Of a stretch of DNA of 58,406 bases, positions 52,120-58,406 are shown in pieces. Under the pieces are notes generated by a model. That model was not told where the DNA came from, did not search any database, and was given only the letters and a program-made list of their open reading frames with translations. Each line of letters opens with the position of its first letter. The stretch's first letter is position 1. Made by a program: the position numbers and the translations under genes. The DNA comes from Desulfovermiculus sp041686195. GTDB taxonomy: Bacteria > Desulfobacterota > Desulfovibrionia > Desulfovibrionales > Desulfothermaceae. The DNA lies in assembly GCA_041686195.1 (NCBI GenBank), contig JAWLEI010000010.1:1-58406 (forward strand), written 5' to 3'.

Positions 52120-53228
52120 GTCTCTCCCATGGCCCGTTTAAAGAAGTTTCTCACCTTGCCTTTCGGCTTTTCCGCTTCCAGCTTTTCAAACTCACGCAAG
52201 AGTTCTTCTTGTTGCTTGGTCAGCTTGGTCGGGGTCTTGACTTGAACCTGAACCAAGAGATCCCCTTTCCGGTTGCTGCCGAGATGCGGTACACCCAGCC
52301 CTTTGAGCTTAAATGTCTGTCCGCTCTGAGTGCCTTTGGGGATGTCCATAGGCACGTGTTCGTCCAGGGTGGGAACATCGATGCGATCCCCCAGGGTGGC
52401 TTGGACGAAGCTGATGTCCACTTTGGTGATCAGATCAAAGTCCCGGCGAGTGAATTGGGGGTGTTCCTGGACTCGAATGACTACAAACAGATCACCCGCA
52501 GGACCGCCATGTCTTCCGGGCTCTCCTTCACCCTGCAGACGGAGCCTGCTCCCGTTGTCCACTCCGGCCGGAATATTCACCTTGAGATTCCTGGTTTCCT
52601 GGACTGTCCCCCGGCCCTTGCAGTCCGGACAGGGTTTTGTGATCACCTTGCCTGCTCCCCGGCAAATGGGGCATGGGGTGGCGATCCGAAAAAATCCCTG
52701 GCTCTGAAAGACCTGTCCCTGTCCGCCGCAGTGCTTGCAAGTCTCCGGGCTATGTCCGGGTTCGGCTCCGGTACCCTGGCAGGAGGAGCACTCGACTTCT
52801 TTCGGGATTTGCAGTTCGGTCTCCGTTCCTTTGACCGCATCTTCAAAGGAGATGGTCAGATTGTAACGCAGATCCGCTCCAGCCTGAGCTCTGGGGCCGC
52901 GCCTTGAGCGTCCGGAGCCAAAGCCAAAGACATCACCGAATATGTCGCTGAAGGTATCAAATATGTCATGAGCGGAAGAGAAATCCTGATGTCCCCCGGC
53001 ATTGCTGAGACCGTCATGGCCGAAACGGTCGTATATGGTCCGTTTTTCCGAATCACTTAAGACTTCATAGGCTTCGGCCGCTTCCTTGAACTTGTGTTCG
53101 GAATCAGGGTCGTTCGGGTTGCGGTCCGGGTGGTATTTAAAGGCCATATTGCGGTAGGCCTTTTTGATTTCTTCGGTGCTGGCGCTTTGCCCCACTCCCA
53201 GGATTTGGTAATAGTCCCGCTTATCCAT
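52116..53228 (-). CDS. dnaJ: Chaperone DnaJ
   Basis: A 370-residue type I Hsp40. The J domain (DYYQILGVGQSASTEEIKKA) has the HPD motif in YHPDRNPNDP. A Gly/Phe-rich linker is followed by four CxxCxGxG zinc repeats: CSSCQGTG, CKHCGGQG, CPICRGAG and CPDCKGRG. The C-terminal substrate-binding domain completes it. It stimulates DnaK. ATG 53228 follows GAGGT at a good distance. It overlaps rpoZ by 8 bp and moaC by 4 bp. dnaK and grpE are not in the window. Confidence 0.96.
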   Translation of the reverse strand: MDKRDYYQILGVGQSASTEEIKKAYRNMAFKYHPDRNPNDPDSEHKFKEAAEAYEVLSDSEKRTIYDRFGHDGLSNAGGHQDFSSAHDIFDTFSDIFGDVFGFGSGRSRRGPRAQAGADLRYNLTISFEDAVKGTETELQIPKEVECSSCQGTGAEPGHSPETCKHCGGQGQVFQSQGFFRIATPCPICRGAGKVITKPCPDCKGRGTVQETRNLKVNIPAGVDNGSRLRLQGEGEPGRHGGPAGDLFVVIRVQEHPQFTRRDFDLITKVDISFVQATLGDRIDVPTLDEHVPMDIPKGTQSGQTFKLKGLGVPHLGSNRKGDLLVQVQVKTPTKLTKQQEELLREFEKLEAEKPKGKVRNFFKRAMGET

Positions 53229-53445
53229 GATCATTTACCTCTATCCCTGCTTCTCGAATAGCGTCTTCCAAAAGCACTTTGCCGGCTGCAATTTCCCGCA
53301 AGGCAGTAACCACCTCTTTGTTATTGGATTTGACCAGGGATGGATAGCCATCCCGATACATCTTGACCCGCTTAATGGCCATCTGGGCGATGACGAAGCG
53401 GTTATTGATTTTCTCCAAGGCATCTTCAACTGTAATTCTGGCCAT
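53221..53445 (-). CDS. rpoZ: RNA polymerase omega subunit
   Basis: A 74-residue protein opening MARITVEDALEKINNRFVI with the conserved ALREIAAGKV near the end; this is RpoZ, which helps assemble RNA polymerase. ATG 53445 has GAGGAAGAG upstream. It is the first gene of a coupled run with dnaJ and moaC, so its promoter lies in the 205-bp divergent gap shared with the TtcA-like gene. Confidence 0.93.
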   Translation of the reverse strand: MARITVEDALEKINNRFVIAQMAIKRVKMYRDGYPSLVKSNNKEVVTALREIAAGKVLLEDAIREAGIEVNDHG

Positions 53446-53499
53446 GTACTCTTCCTCGTCAACTTGCTGTAATAATAAGAAAATTGAGATAAACGGCAT

Positions 53500-53533
53500 C
53501 AACAGCGAGGTTCACTCCTGGAAAACGCTGTTG
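53500..53533. promoter_or_regulatory. Inverted repeat in the rpoZ/TtcA-like divergent promoter region
   Basis: CAACAGCG (53500-53507) is complementary to CGCTGTTG (53526-53533) with an 18-bp spacer. Its place between divergent starts suggests an operator or a hairpin; no regulator is identified. Confidence 0.3.
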
Positions 53534-53650
53534 TTTGAATGCGGTAGTTTGAATCCATTATGTCTGTCAAACTGAGAAATATAGTCATTGGTTTTCAAAC
53601 GGTCAAGGGGAGAACTGAGACGTACTTGCCAGATCCAGGCGAGAGAGTGT

Positions 53651-54475
53651 ATGCCTGTTGGCGTGGGATCACGACAAAGAAAGAACCTTTCCTTTGCTCA
53701 AAAAAAATGCCTTTCCAAGGCTGGAAAGCTGATGCTGGAAACCCGCATGCTTCGGTCGGGAGCCAGGATCGGGGTGGCTGTTTCCGGAGGGATGGACAGC
53801 TGGGTTCTCCTTCAGGTCTTACGCCTGCATCGACGCAAACTGCCCTTTGATGTCCAGCTCATGCTGCTGCACATTAATCCCGGATTCCAGCCTGCCAATC
53901 ATGCCCCGCTGGTGGATTGGGCCCGAAAGGCAGGTTTTGCTCTTCATGTGGAAGTATCGGATATGGGCCCCAGGGCCCATTCGGCTGAAAACCGGAAGAA
54001 TTCTCCTTGCTTCTTCTGCAGCTGGCGGAGGCGGAAGCACTTGTTTCAGCTGGTGAAGAAATACGAGCTGACCCATCTGGCCCTGGGGCATACTGCCGAT
54101 GATCTGGTGCAGACCTTTTTTCTCAACCTCTTTTATCAAGGCCGGGTAGAAGGTTTGTATGCCAGTGAGCCTTTTTTTCAAGGTCAATTCGATCTCATTC
54201 GGCCCCTCTTGCATGTGGAGAAGCGTCTGGTGCAGAAAGCGGTCCGGGAATGGAATCTTCCAATATGGTCCAATCCCTGCCCTTCAGCTGAAGCCAGTAA
54301 ACGCAGTGAAGTGGATGAGTGGCTGCAATCCATGTGGGCGGGAAATGCCAAGATGCGCAAGAGTGTATTCAGCGCCTTGAAGCGTTGGCAGCAATCCACT
54401 CCTGTCCCCTCCCTGGGCCGATGCAAAGAAAAATCAGAGGAGCCAGAGGTCCCGCCAACTGCGGGACTCGTATAA
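53651..54475 (+). CDS. TtcA-like PP-loop tRNA thiolation protein
   Basis: A ~274-residue PP-loop protein similar to TtcA, which makes 2-thiocytidine-32 in tRNA using an Fe-S cluster. The PP-loop reads SGGMDS (residues 45-50) where TtcA has SGGKDS. Cysteines at ~120, 123 (PCFFCSWRRR) and ~210 (NPCPSAE) match the three cluster ligands. GHTADDLVQTFFLNLFYQG matches the next conserved block. The start is uncertain; the frame is open to 53588. The last codons and the stop are encoded by a REP-like palindrome. Dus follows after 15 bp. Confidence 0.8.
   Translation: MPVGVGSRQRKNLSFAQKKCLSKAGKLMLETRMLRSGARIGVAVSGGMDSWVLLQVLRLHRRKLPFDVQLMLLHINPGFQPANHAPLVDWARKAGFALHVEVSDMGPRAHSAENRKNSPCFFCSWRRRKHLFQLVKKYELTHLALGHTADDLVQTFFLNLFYQGRVEGLYASEPFFQGQFDLIRPLLHVEKRLVQKAVREWNLPIWSNPCPSAEASKRSEVDEWLQSMWAGNAKMRKSVFSALKRWQQSTPVPSLGRCKEKSEEPEVPPTAGLV
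54449..54467. repeat. TCCCGC/GCGGGA palindrome at the end of the TtcA-like gene
   Basis: GTCCCGC-CAACT-GCGGGAC, related to the palindromes at 21728 and 48160. It lies inside the last ten codons of the CDS and encodes the tail VPPTAGL. Confidence 0.6.
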
Positions 54476-54490
54476 CCAATAAAAGCCCAC

Positions 54491-55492
54491 ATGCCCACAG
54501 TGCGTGCACATATCCTTCAGTTGCCTATTGGTCCGGATAAACCCTGGCTAGCCCCTCTGGCCGGATTTTCGGATCTTCCTTTCCGGCTCTTGTGCCGGGA
54601 AAATGGATGCGCCGTAGCCTGCACTGAAATGATCAGTGCCAAGGGCCTTGTGTATCAAAGCCCGGGAACTACCGAACTGCTGCGTACCTGCGATCGGGAC
54701 CAGCCCCTGGTGGTTCAGCTCTTTGGGTCCGAGGCCGAGGTGATTGCCGATTCCTTGTCCTGGCTTGTGGAGCAGGGATATATGTATTTTGACCTCAATG
54801 CCGGATGCCCGGTCCGCAAGGTGGTCAAGACCGGGGCCGGAGCCGGCTTGCTTCAAGACTGGGACAATCTGCTCCGGATCCTGTCCGCTATGGTCCAGGG
54901 GGCCGGCCCGGGGCGAGTGGGAGTCAAGCTGCGGGCCGGTTGGGGGTCCAAACGGGATACCCTGGCCCGGATAAGGGATCTGGACGCCCTGGATTTAGGC
55001 TGGGTGAGCGTTCATCCCAGAACAGCCACCCAAGGTTATGCCGGGCGGGCGGACTGGGAAGTTTTGTCTGCGGCCAGCAGGGAGCTGGACACCCCGGTGC
55101 TGGCCAGCGGCGACTTGTTTTGTGCTGAGGACGGGATTCAATGCGTGCAAAAAACAGGGGTCAGTGGACTCATGTTTGCCCGGGGAGCTCTGGCAGATCC
55201 AGGAATCTTTGCCTCCTACCGTAAGATCATGCGCGGAGAATCAGATGGAGCGCATGGCTCACATGAAGGCAAGCAGCGGGCCTTGAATATGGCCAGACGC
55301 CACATTGCATTGATCCGCACGCATGGACAGGGAGACAGGGATCTGTTCAGGATGCGAACCATTATCCCCCGCTATTTGCGGGGGTTTCAGGGAGTAAAAA
55401 ATATCCGGAAGGAGGTGGTGGCCTGCACCACCTGGTCGGAGCTCATGAAGTGCCTGGATGAGGTGGAGCTTGGGTCTGCACAAAGCGAATAA
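54491..55492 (+). CDS. tRNA-dihydrouridine synthase
   Basis: A 333-residue flavoenzyme of the DusB-like group, reducing uridines to dihydrouridine in tRNA. The FMN barrel opens with LAPLAGFSDLPFRLLCRENG and has the catalytic Cys in FDLNAGCPVRKVVKTGAGAG-type sequence, VKLRAGW, SVHPRTATQGYAG and LMFARGALADPGIF. Dus subtype and target position cannot be fixed. It follows the TtcA-like gene closely, so two tRNA-modification genes are together. Confidence 0.92.
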   Translation: MPTVRAHILQLPIGPDKPWLAPLAGFSDLPFRLLCRENGCAVACTEMISAKGLVYQSPGTTELLRTCDRDQPLVVQLFGSEAEVIADSLSWLVEQGYMYFDLNAGCPVRKVVKTGAGAGLLQDWDNLLRILSAMVQGAGPGRVGVKLRAGWGSKRDTLARIRDLDALDLGWVSVHPRTATQGYAGRADWEVLSAASRELDTPVLASGDLFCAEDGIQCVQKTGVSGLMFARGALADPGIFASYRKIMRGESDGAHGSHEGKQRALNMARRHIALIRTHGQGDRDLFRMRTIIPRYLRGFQGVKNIRKEVVACTTWSELMKCLDEVELGSAQSE

Positions 55493-55641
55493 AAAGGGAT
55501 CTGAATTGAACGATTCTCAGCGAAAGCCGTTGAAATATCCGTCAATGCGAGTACCTGAAACGGGCATGGCATGATCACGAGACATCTTTGAGCAATCCGC
55601 TTGCGTATTTATGCAGCACACTTCCAATGAGGTATACAAAA

Positions 55642-56505
55642 ATGTCCAAGACCATCGTTCGGGCCAATACAGCTGGATTTTGTATGGGGGTGGACCTGGC
55701 CCTGCGTAAGCTGGACCGGGTGGTGACTGAAAACACCTGTCACGAGCAGATCTGCACCCTGGGACCAATAATCCACAATCCTCAGGTCCTGCGGCACTAT
55801 GCAGACCAGGGCGTGATACAAGCCGATTCAGTACAGGATGTCCCGGCAGGCAGCTGTGTGGTCATCAGGGCCCACGGGGTGCCTCTGGATGTGCAGAAAG
55901 AGCTGCAAAGACTCGGGGTCCGCATTGTGGATGCCACCTGCCCCAAGGTCAAGAAGGCTCAGATGCTCATTGCCGATCAGACCCGAAACGGCCGCTGCCT
56001 TTTGCTGTTCGGCGAACCCGATCATCCGGAAGTGGCAGGGTTGCTCAGTTATGCGGCCCACAGGGCTCAGGTCATTGAACATGTGGATATGGTCGATGCC
56101 TTGAATGTGCAGCCGGAACAGGCCTATTTTCTGGCCGCTCAGACCACCCAGGACCGAGGAGAGTTCCAGAAGGTGGTCAAGCGGCTTGAAGGCCGTCTGG
56201 GCACCAGTTTTCCGGTCTTGGACACAATATGCGACGCCACCAGGGAACGCCAGGAGGAGGCCACGCAAATCGCCCGCCGGGTGGATGTCATGCTGGTGGT
56301 CGGCGGTTTGGCCAGCGGGAATACCAGGCGCTTAGCCAAGGTGGTTCAATCTCAAGGAGTGCCCAGCATTCACATAGAAAGTGCTCATGATGTGCCGGTT
56401 CATGATATGCAGCAGGCCTGTCGGGTGGGAATTACCGCCGGGGCCTCCACGCCCAGGGAGGTGATAGACGCGGTGGCGCAGAAAGTGGCGGCCTGGAGGG
56501 AATGA
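55642..56505 (+). CDS. ispH: 4-hydroxy-3-methylbut-2-enyl diphosphate reductase (IspH/LytB)
   Basis: A ~287-residue Fe-S enzyme for the last MEP step, giving IPP and DMAPP. The three cluster cysteines are in ANTAGFCMGVDLAL, VDATCPKVKKAQ and DTICDATRERQEE, with RAHGVPL and the terminal TAGASTPREVID region. ATG 55642 has GAGGTAT upstream; the frame is open to 55588. dxs, ispG and ispA are all within 13 kb. Confidence 0.95.
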   Translation: MSKTIVRANTAGFCMGVDLALRKLDRVVTENTCHEQICTLGPIIHNPQVLRHYADQGVIQADSVQDVPAGSCVVIRAHGVPLDVQKELQRLGVRIVDATCPKVKKAQMLIADQTRNGRCLLLFGEPDHPEVAGLLSYAAHRAQVIEHVDMVDALNVQPEQAYFLAAQTTQDRGEFQKVVKRLEGRLGTSFPVLDTICDATRERQEEATQIARRVDVMLVVGGLASGNTRRLAKVVQSQGVPSIHIESAHDVPVHDMQQACRVGITAGASTPREVIDAVAQKVAAWRE

Positions 56506-56606
56506 GTTAAAAATGAGAAGATGAGAGTTCGGCCTTGTCTCTGGCGGGCCCGAATACACAGGTTATGCGGAGTTCTCCATGCAGCCCTTATTCTGAAGAA
56601 TAGGCC

Positions 56607-57302
56607 TCAGGCCTGTGGTCCTTGATTTTGGTCCAATTCCTGAAGGGCCAGCTCGGCTGCGGATTGTTCGGCTTTTTTCATGCTTGTGGACGAAGCCCGG
56701 CAGGTGCAGCCGTTGGGGAGCTTGAGTTCCACAGTGTATACCTTGGCATGCTCCGGCCCGTGGCTGCCGATCAAAGTATACGTTGGCCGGGCCTGGAACA
56801 GGCTTTGCGTTAATTCCTGCAGACGGCTCTTAAAATCCTTCTTTCGTTCCTGGGGCAGGCGGGCGGGCCAAAGGGGTTGAAACAGTTCGCAAATCACATG
56901 GCGGGCCGTGGCGTAGTCGCTGTCCAGAAAAATGGCCCCAAACAAGGACTCCAGGGTGTCGCAGAGAACCGCGTCCCGGTCTCTTCCCCCCTGCCTTTCC
57001 TCTCCTTTCCCCAGAAAGAGGAACTGACCGAGATGGAGCCTGCGGGCCAGACGGGCCAGGGTGGGCTCACTGACCAGCTTGGAGCGCATATTGGTCAAGA
57101 TGCCTTCTCTGGCCTGAGGGAAACGGGCATACAATGCTTCGGATATACTGAGCTCCAGGACTGCGTCTCCTAAAAATTCCAGGCGTTCATTATGGACCAG
57201 GGAGGTATCGAACTCATTGGCATACGAGCTATGGGTCAAGGCTTGTTGCAGCAGTCTTTGATCGGCGAATGTATATCCAATTTTATTTTGCACATCATGC
57301 AT
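56607..57302 (-). CDS. rnc: Ribonuclease III
   Basis: A ~231-residue double-strand-specific endoribonuclease. The signature NERLEFLGDAVLELSISEA carries catalytic residues, with the second acidic cluster near DTLESLFGAIFLDSD. The C-terminal half is a dsRNA-binding domain ending in AEQSAAELALQEL. ATG 57302 gives normal length; the open frame to 57431 overlaps rnhA and is rejected. It is the third gene of a minus-strand run with rnhA. A small imperfect hairpin (TATTC/GAATA) lies just after the stop. Confidence 0.94.
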   Translation of the reverse strand: MHDVQNKIGYTFADQRLLQQALTHSSYANEFDTSLVHNERLEFLGDAVLELSISEALYARFPQAREGILTNMRSKLVSEPTLARLARRLHLGQFLFLGKGEERQGGRDRDAVLCDTLESLFGAIFLDSDYATARHVICELFQPLWPARLPQERKKDFKSRLQELTQSLFQARPTYTLIGSHGPEHAKVYTVELKLPNGCTCRASSTSMKKAEQSAAELALQELDQNQGPQA

Positions 57303-57328
57303 GGATGAACAGAACACCCTTTTCCCCC

Positions 57329-57817
57329 TCAAGTGCTTGGATCCAAGGTGAGACGGGCCTTTCCAGCCTCCTGCCGGGCCAGGCGATCGCAACGCTCGTT
57401 TTCCAAGTGCCCCTGGTGTCCCCTGGTCCATTCAAAGGACACCTGATGCGTTTTTATGAGCTCAGCCAGCTCCTTCCACAGATCCTGATTTTTAACCGCG
57501 CTTTTGGCCGCTGTTTTCCAGCCATTTTTCTGCCAGCGGCGGAGCCAGCCCTGGACGAAAGCATCGTGGACGTATCTGGAGTCTGTGACCACGTGCACCC
57601 GCCCGGGTTCTGGCAATGCTTTTAGGCCCTCAATAACCGCCTTGAGCTCCATGCGGTTGTTGGTGGTTTGGGCCCATCCACCGCAGAGCTCTTTGCGCTG
57701 GCCGTTGTATTCGACAATAACCGCCCAGCCTCCTGGGCCTGGATTGCCAAGGCAGGCCCCGTCGGTGAATAGAGTGGCTTCAATGGTCTTTTCGGAATGC
57801 ATATGTTCATGTTTCAT
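57329..57817 (-). CDS. rnhA: Ribonuclease HI
   Basis: A ~162-residue enzyme that cuts RNA in RNA-DNA hybrids. The catalytic acidic residues are in LFTDGACLGNPGPGGW, MELKAVIEGL, VVTDSRYV and NERCDRLA, and the basic handle KNGWKT is present. ATG 57817 is used; 57802 is also possible. It lies 17 bp after the phosphomutase stop and 27 bp before the rnc start. Confidence 0.95.
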   Translation of the reverse strand: MKHEHMHSEKTIEATLFTDGACLGNPGPGGWAVIVEYNGQRKELCGGWAQTTNNRMELKAVIEGLKALPEPGRVHVVTDSRYVHDAFVQGWLRRWQKNGWKTAAKSAVKNQDLWKELAELIKTHQVSFEWTRGHQGHLENERCDRLARQEAGKARLTLDPST

Positions 57818-57833
57818 AATTGTATTCAAGATG

Positions 57834-58406
57834 TCAGAATGAGCTGGGGGTTAATTCCTTGATCCAGGTATGCAGGGGTGTTTCCACCAGATCCCGGATT
57901 TCCTGCAGGCGTTTATCGTTTTCAGCCTCAAAGCGAAGAACAAGGACCGGCTGAGTATTTGAAGCCCGGATCAGGCCCCAGCCGTCCCCCAGGTCCAGGC
58001 GCACTCCATCAACGTCAATAACCTGGTACTCGTTTTCCGCAGGAGTAAAATAGGCCTTGGCCCGATTTACAATTTCAAACTTGATGACATCCGGGCAGTC
58101 AAGACGTATTTCCGGAGTGCAGGCGGTCTTGGGCCAGTCGTCAAGCAGGGCTGAAAGGGGCTGAGAAGAGGTGTCCAGGATCTCCACCAGGCGCTGGGCC
58201 GCATAAAGGGCATCGTCAAATCCGAAGTAGCGGTCGGCGAAAAACATATGCCCGCTCATCTCTCCGGCCAGCAGGGCTTTCGTTTCCTGCATCCTGGACT
58301 TGATCAGGGAGTGACCGGTCTTGCACATTTCCGGAACTCCTCCATGTCTTGAGATGTCTTGAAACAGGAGGTGTGAACACTTGACTTCCCCCAGAATCGT
58401 CGCTCC
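57834..58406 (-). CDS. Phosphomannomutase/phosphoglucomutase, C-terminal part (truncated by window end)
   Basis: The frame is open to the window's right edge, so the N-terminal half is missing. The visible ~190 residues begin GATILGEVKCSHLLFQDISR and include CKTGHSLIKSRM, the sugar-binding GEMSGHMFFADRYFGFDDA and the phosphate-binding SNTQPVLVLRFEA. These mark an alpha-D-phosphohexomutase of the PMM/PGM (AlgC/ManB) type. The catalytic serine lies outside the window. It leads the run to rnhA and rnc. Confidence 0.92.
   Translation of the reverse strand, partial: GATILGEVKCSHLLFQDISRHGGVPEMCKTGHSLIKSRMQETKALLAGEMSGHMFFADRYFGFDDALYAAQRLVEILDTSSQPLSALLDDWPKTACTPEIRLDCPDVIKFEIVNRAKAYFTPAENEYQVIDVDGVRLDLGDGWGLIRASNTQPVLVLRFEAENDKRLQEIRDLVETPLHTWIKELTPSSF

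Noticed and set aside
57303..57431. N-terminal extension of RNase III
   Set aside because: The extra 43 codons overlap rnhA in another frame and are not RNase III-like; ATG 57302 gives the normal length.

Overview
The window is a gene-dense stretch of bacterial chromosome dominated by housekeeping genes. There is no rRNA, prophage, CRISPR array or insertion sequence to mark the lineage. The gene mix suggests a salt-adapted Desulfovibrionales-like (deltaproteobacterial) anaerobe. It includes an osmoprotectant ABC importer, a TRAP importer, an archaeal-type pyruvoyl arginine decarboxylase, a PflX-type radical SAM protein, a TtuA-type tRNA thiolase, a fused PFK-2/FBPase-2, RdgC-like and HrpB proteins, and the MEP isoprenoid pathway. 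That placement is inference from gene content, not from a marker gene.

Layout. 1-2.7 kb: end of an osmoprotectant ABC operon (ATPase tail, two permeases, binding protein). 3.0-7.5 kb: a 1497-residue GlmS-like protein, the most unusual gene here. 7.6-14.7 kb (minus): AsmA-like giant, TtuA-like thiolase and HrpB helicase in an overlapping chain. 14.9-17.9 kb (minus): TRAP dctP-dctQ-dctM, with a terminator-like attenuator after dctP. 18.7-21.7 kb: paired M16 peptidases. 21.9-24.8 kb: rpe and tkt. 24.9-27.1 kb (minus): PFK-2/FBPase-2 and PflX-like protein. 27.4-32.4 kb: RdgC-like, xerC, dprA, an unknown membrane protein and an RlmL-like methyltransferase, then tRNA-Leu(CAA). 32.8-37.1 kb: small unknown gene, rsmG, fabD, argS, SPOR protein. 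37.2-40.3 kb: putative leader ORF, pyruvoyl arginine decarboxylase, agmatinase, queF and a queuosine-precursor transporter. 40.3-43.2 kb: TrmA/RlmD-type methyltransferase and acyl-CoA synthetase. 43.4-51.1 kb (minus): ispG-proS and xseA-xseB-ispA-dxs. 51.3-53.4 kb: RRM protein, and rpoZ-dnaJ-moaC (minus). 53.6-56.5 kb: TtcA-like, Dus, ispH. 56.6-58.4 kb (minus): a phosphomannomutase/phosphoglucomutase fragment cut by the window edge, rnhA, rnc.

How the genes work together. dxs, ispG, ispH and ispA supply the first step, the last two steps and the prenyl-chain extension of MEP isoprenoid synthesis. Arginine decarboxylase and agmatinase make putrescine from arginine. rpe and tkt are the non-oxidative pentose phosphate branch, next to an enzyme whose family makes and destroys fructose-2,6-bisphosphate. 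QueF and the YhhQ-type carrier both serve queuosine. Several tRNA/rRNA modification genes (TtuA-like, TtcA-like, Dus, RsmG, RlmL-like, RlmD-like) are scattered through the window.

Two things stand out. First, the giant GlmS-like protein has a split glutaminase domain, and its predicted sugar-site residues are spread over two SIS regions. Second, intergenic gaps carry a dispersed hairpin element with a constant CAAAGC loop and compensatory stem changes, often next to TCCCGCC/GGCGGGA palindromes.
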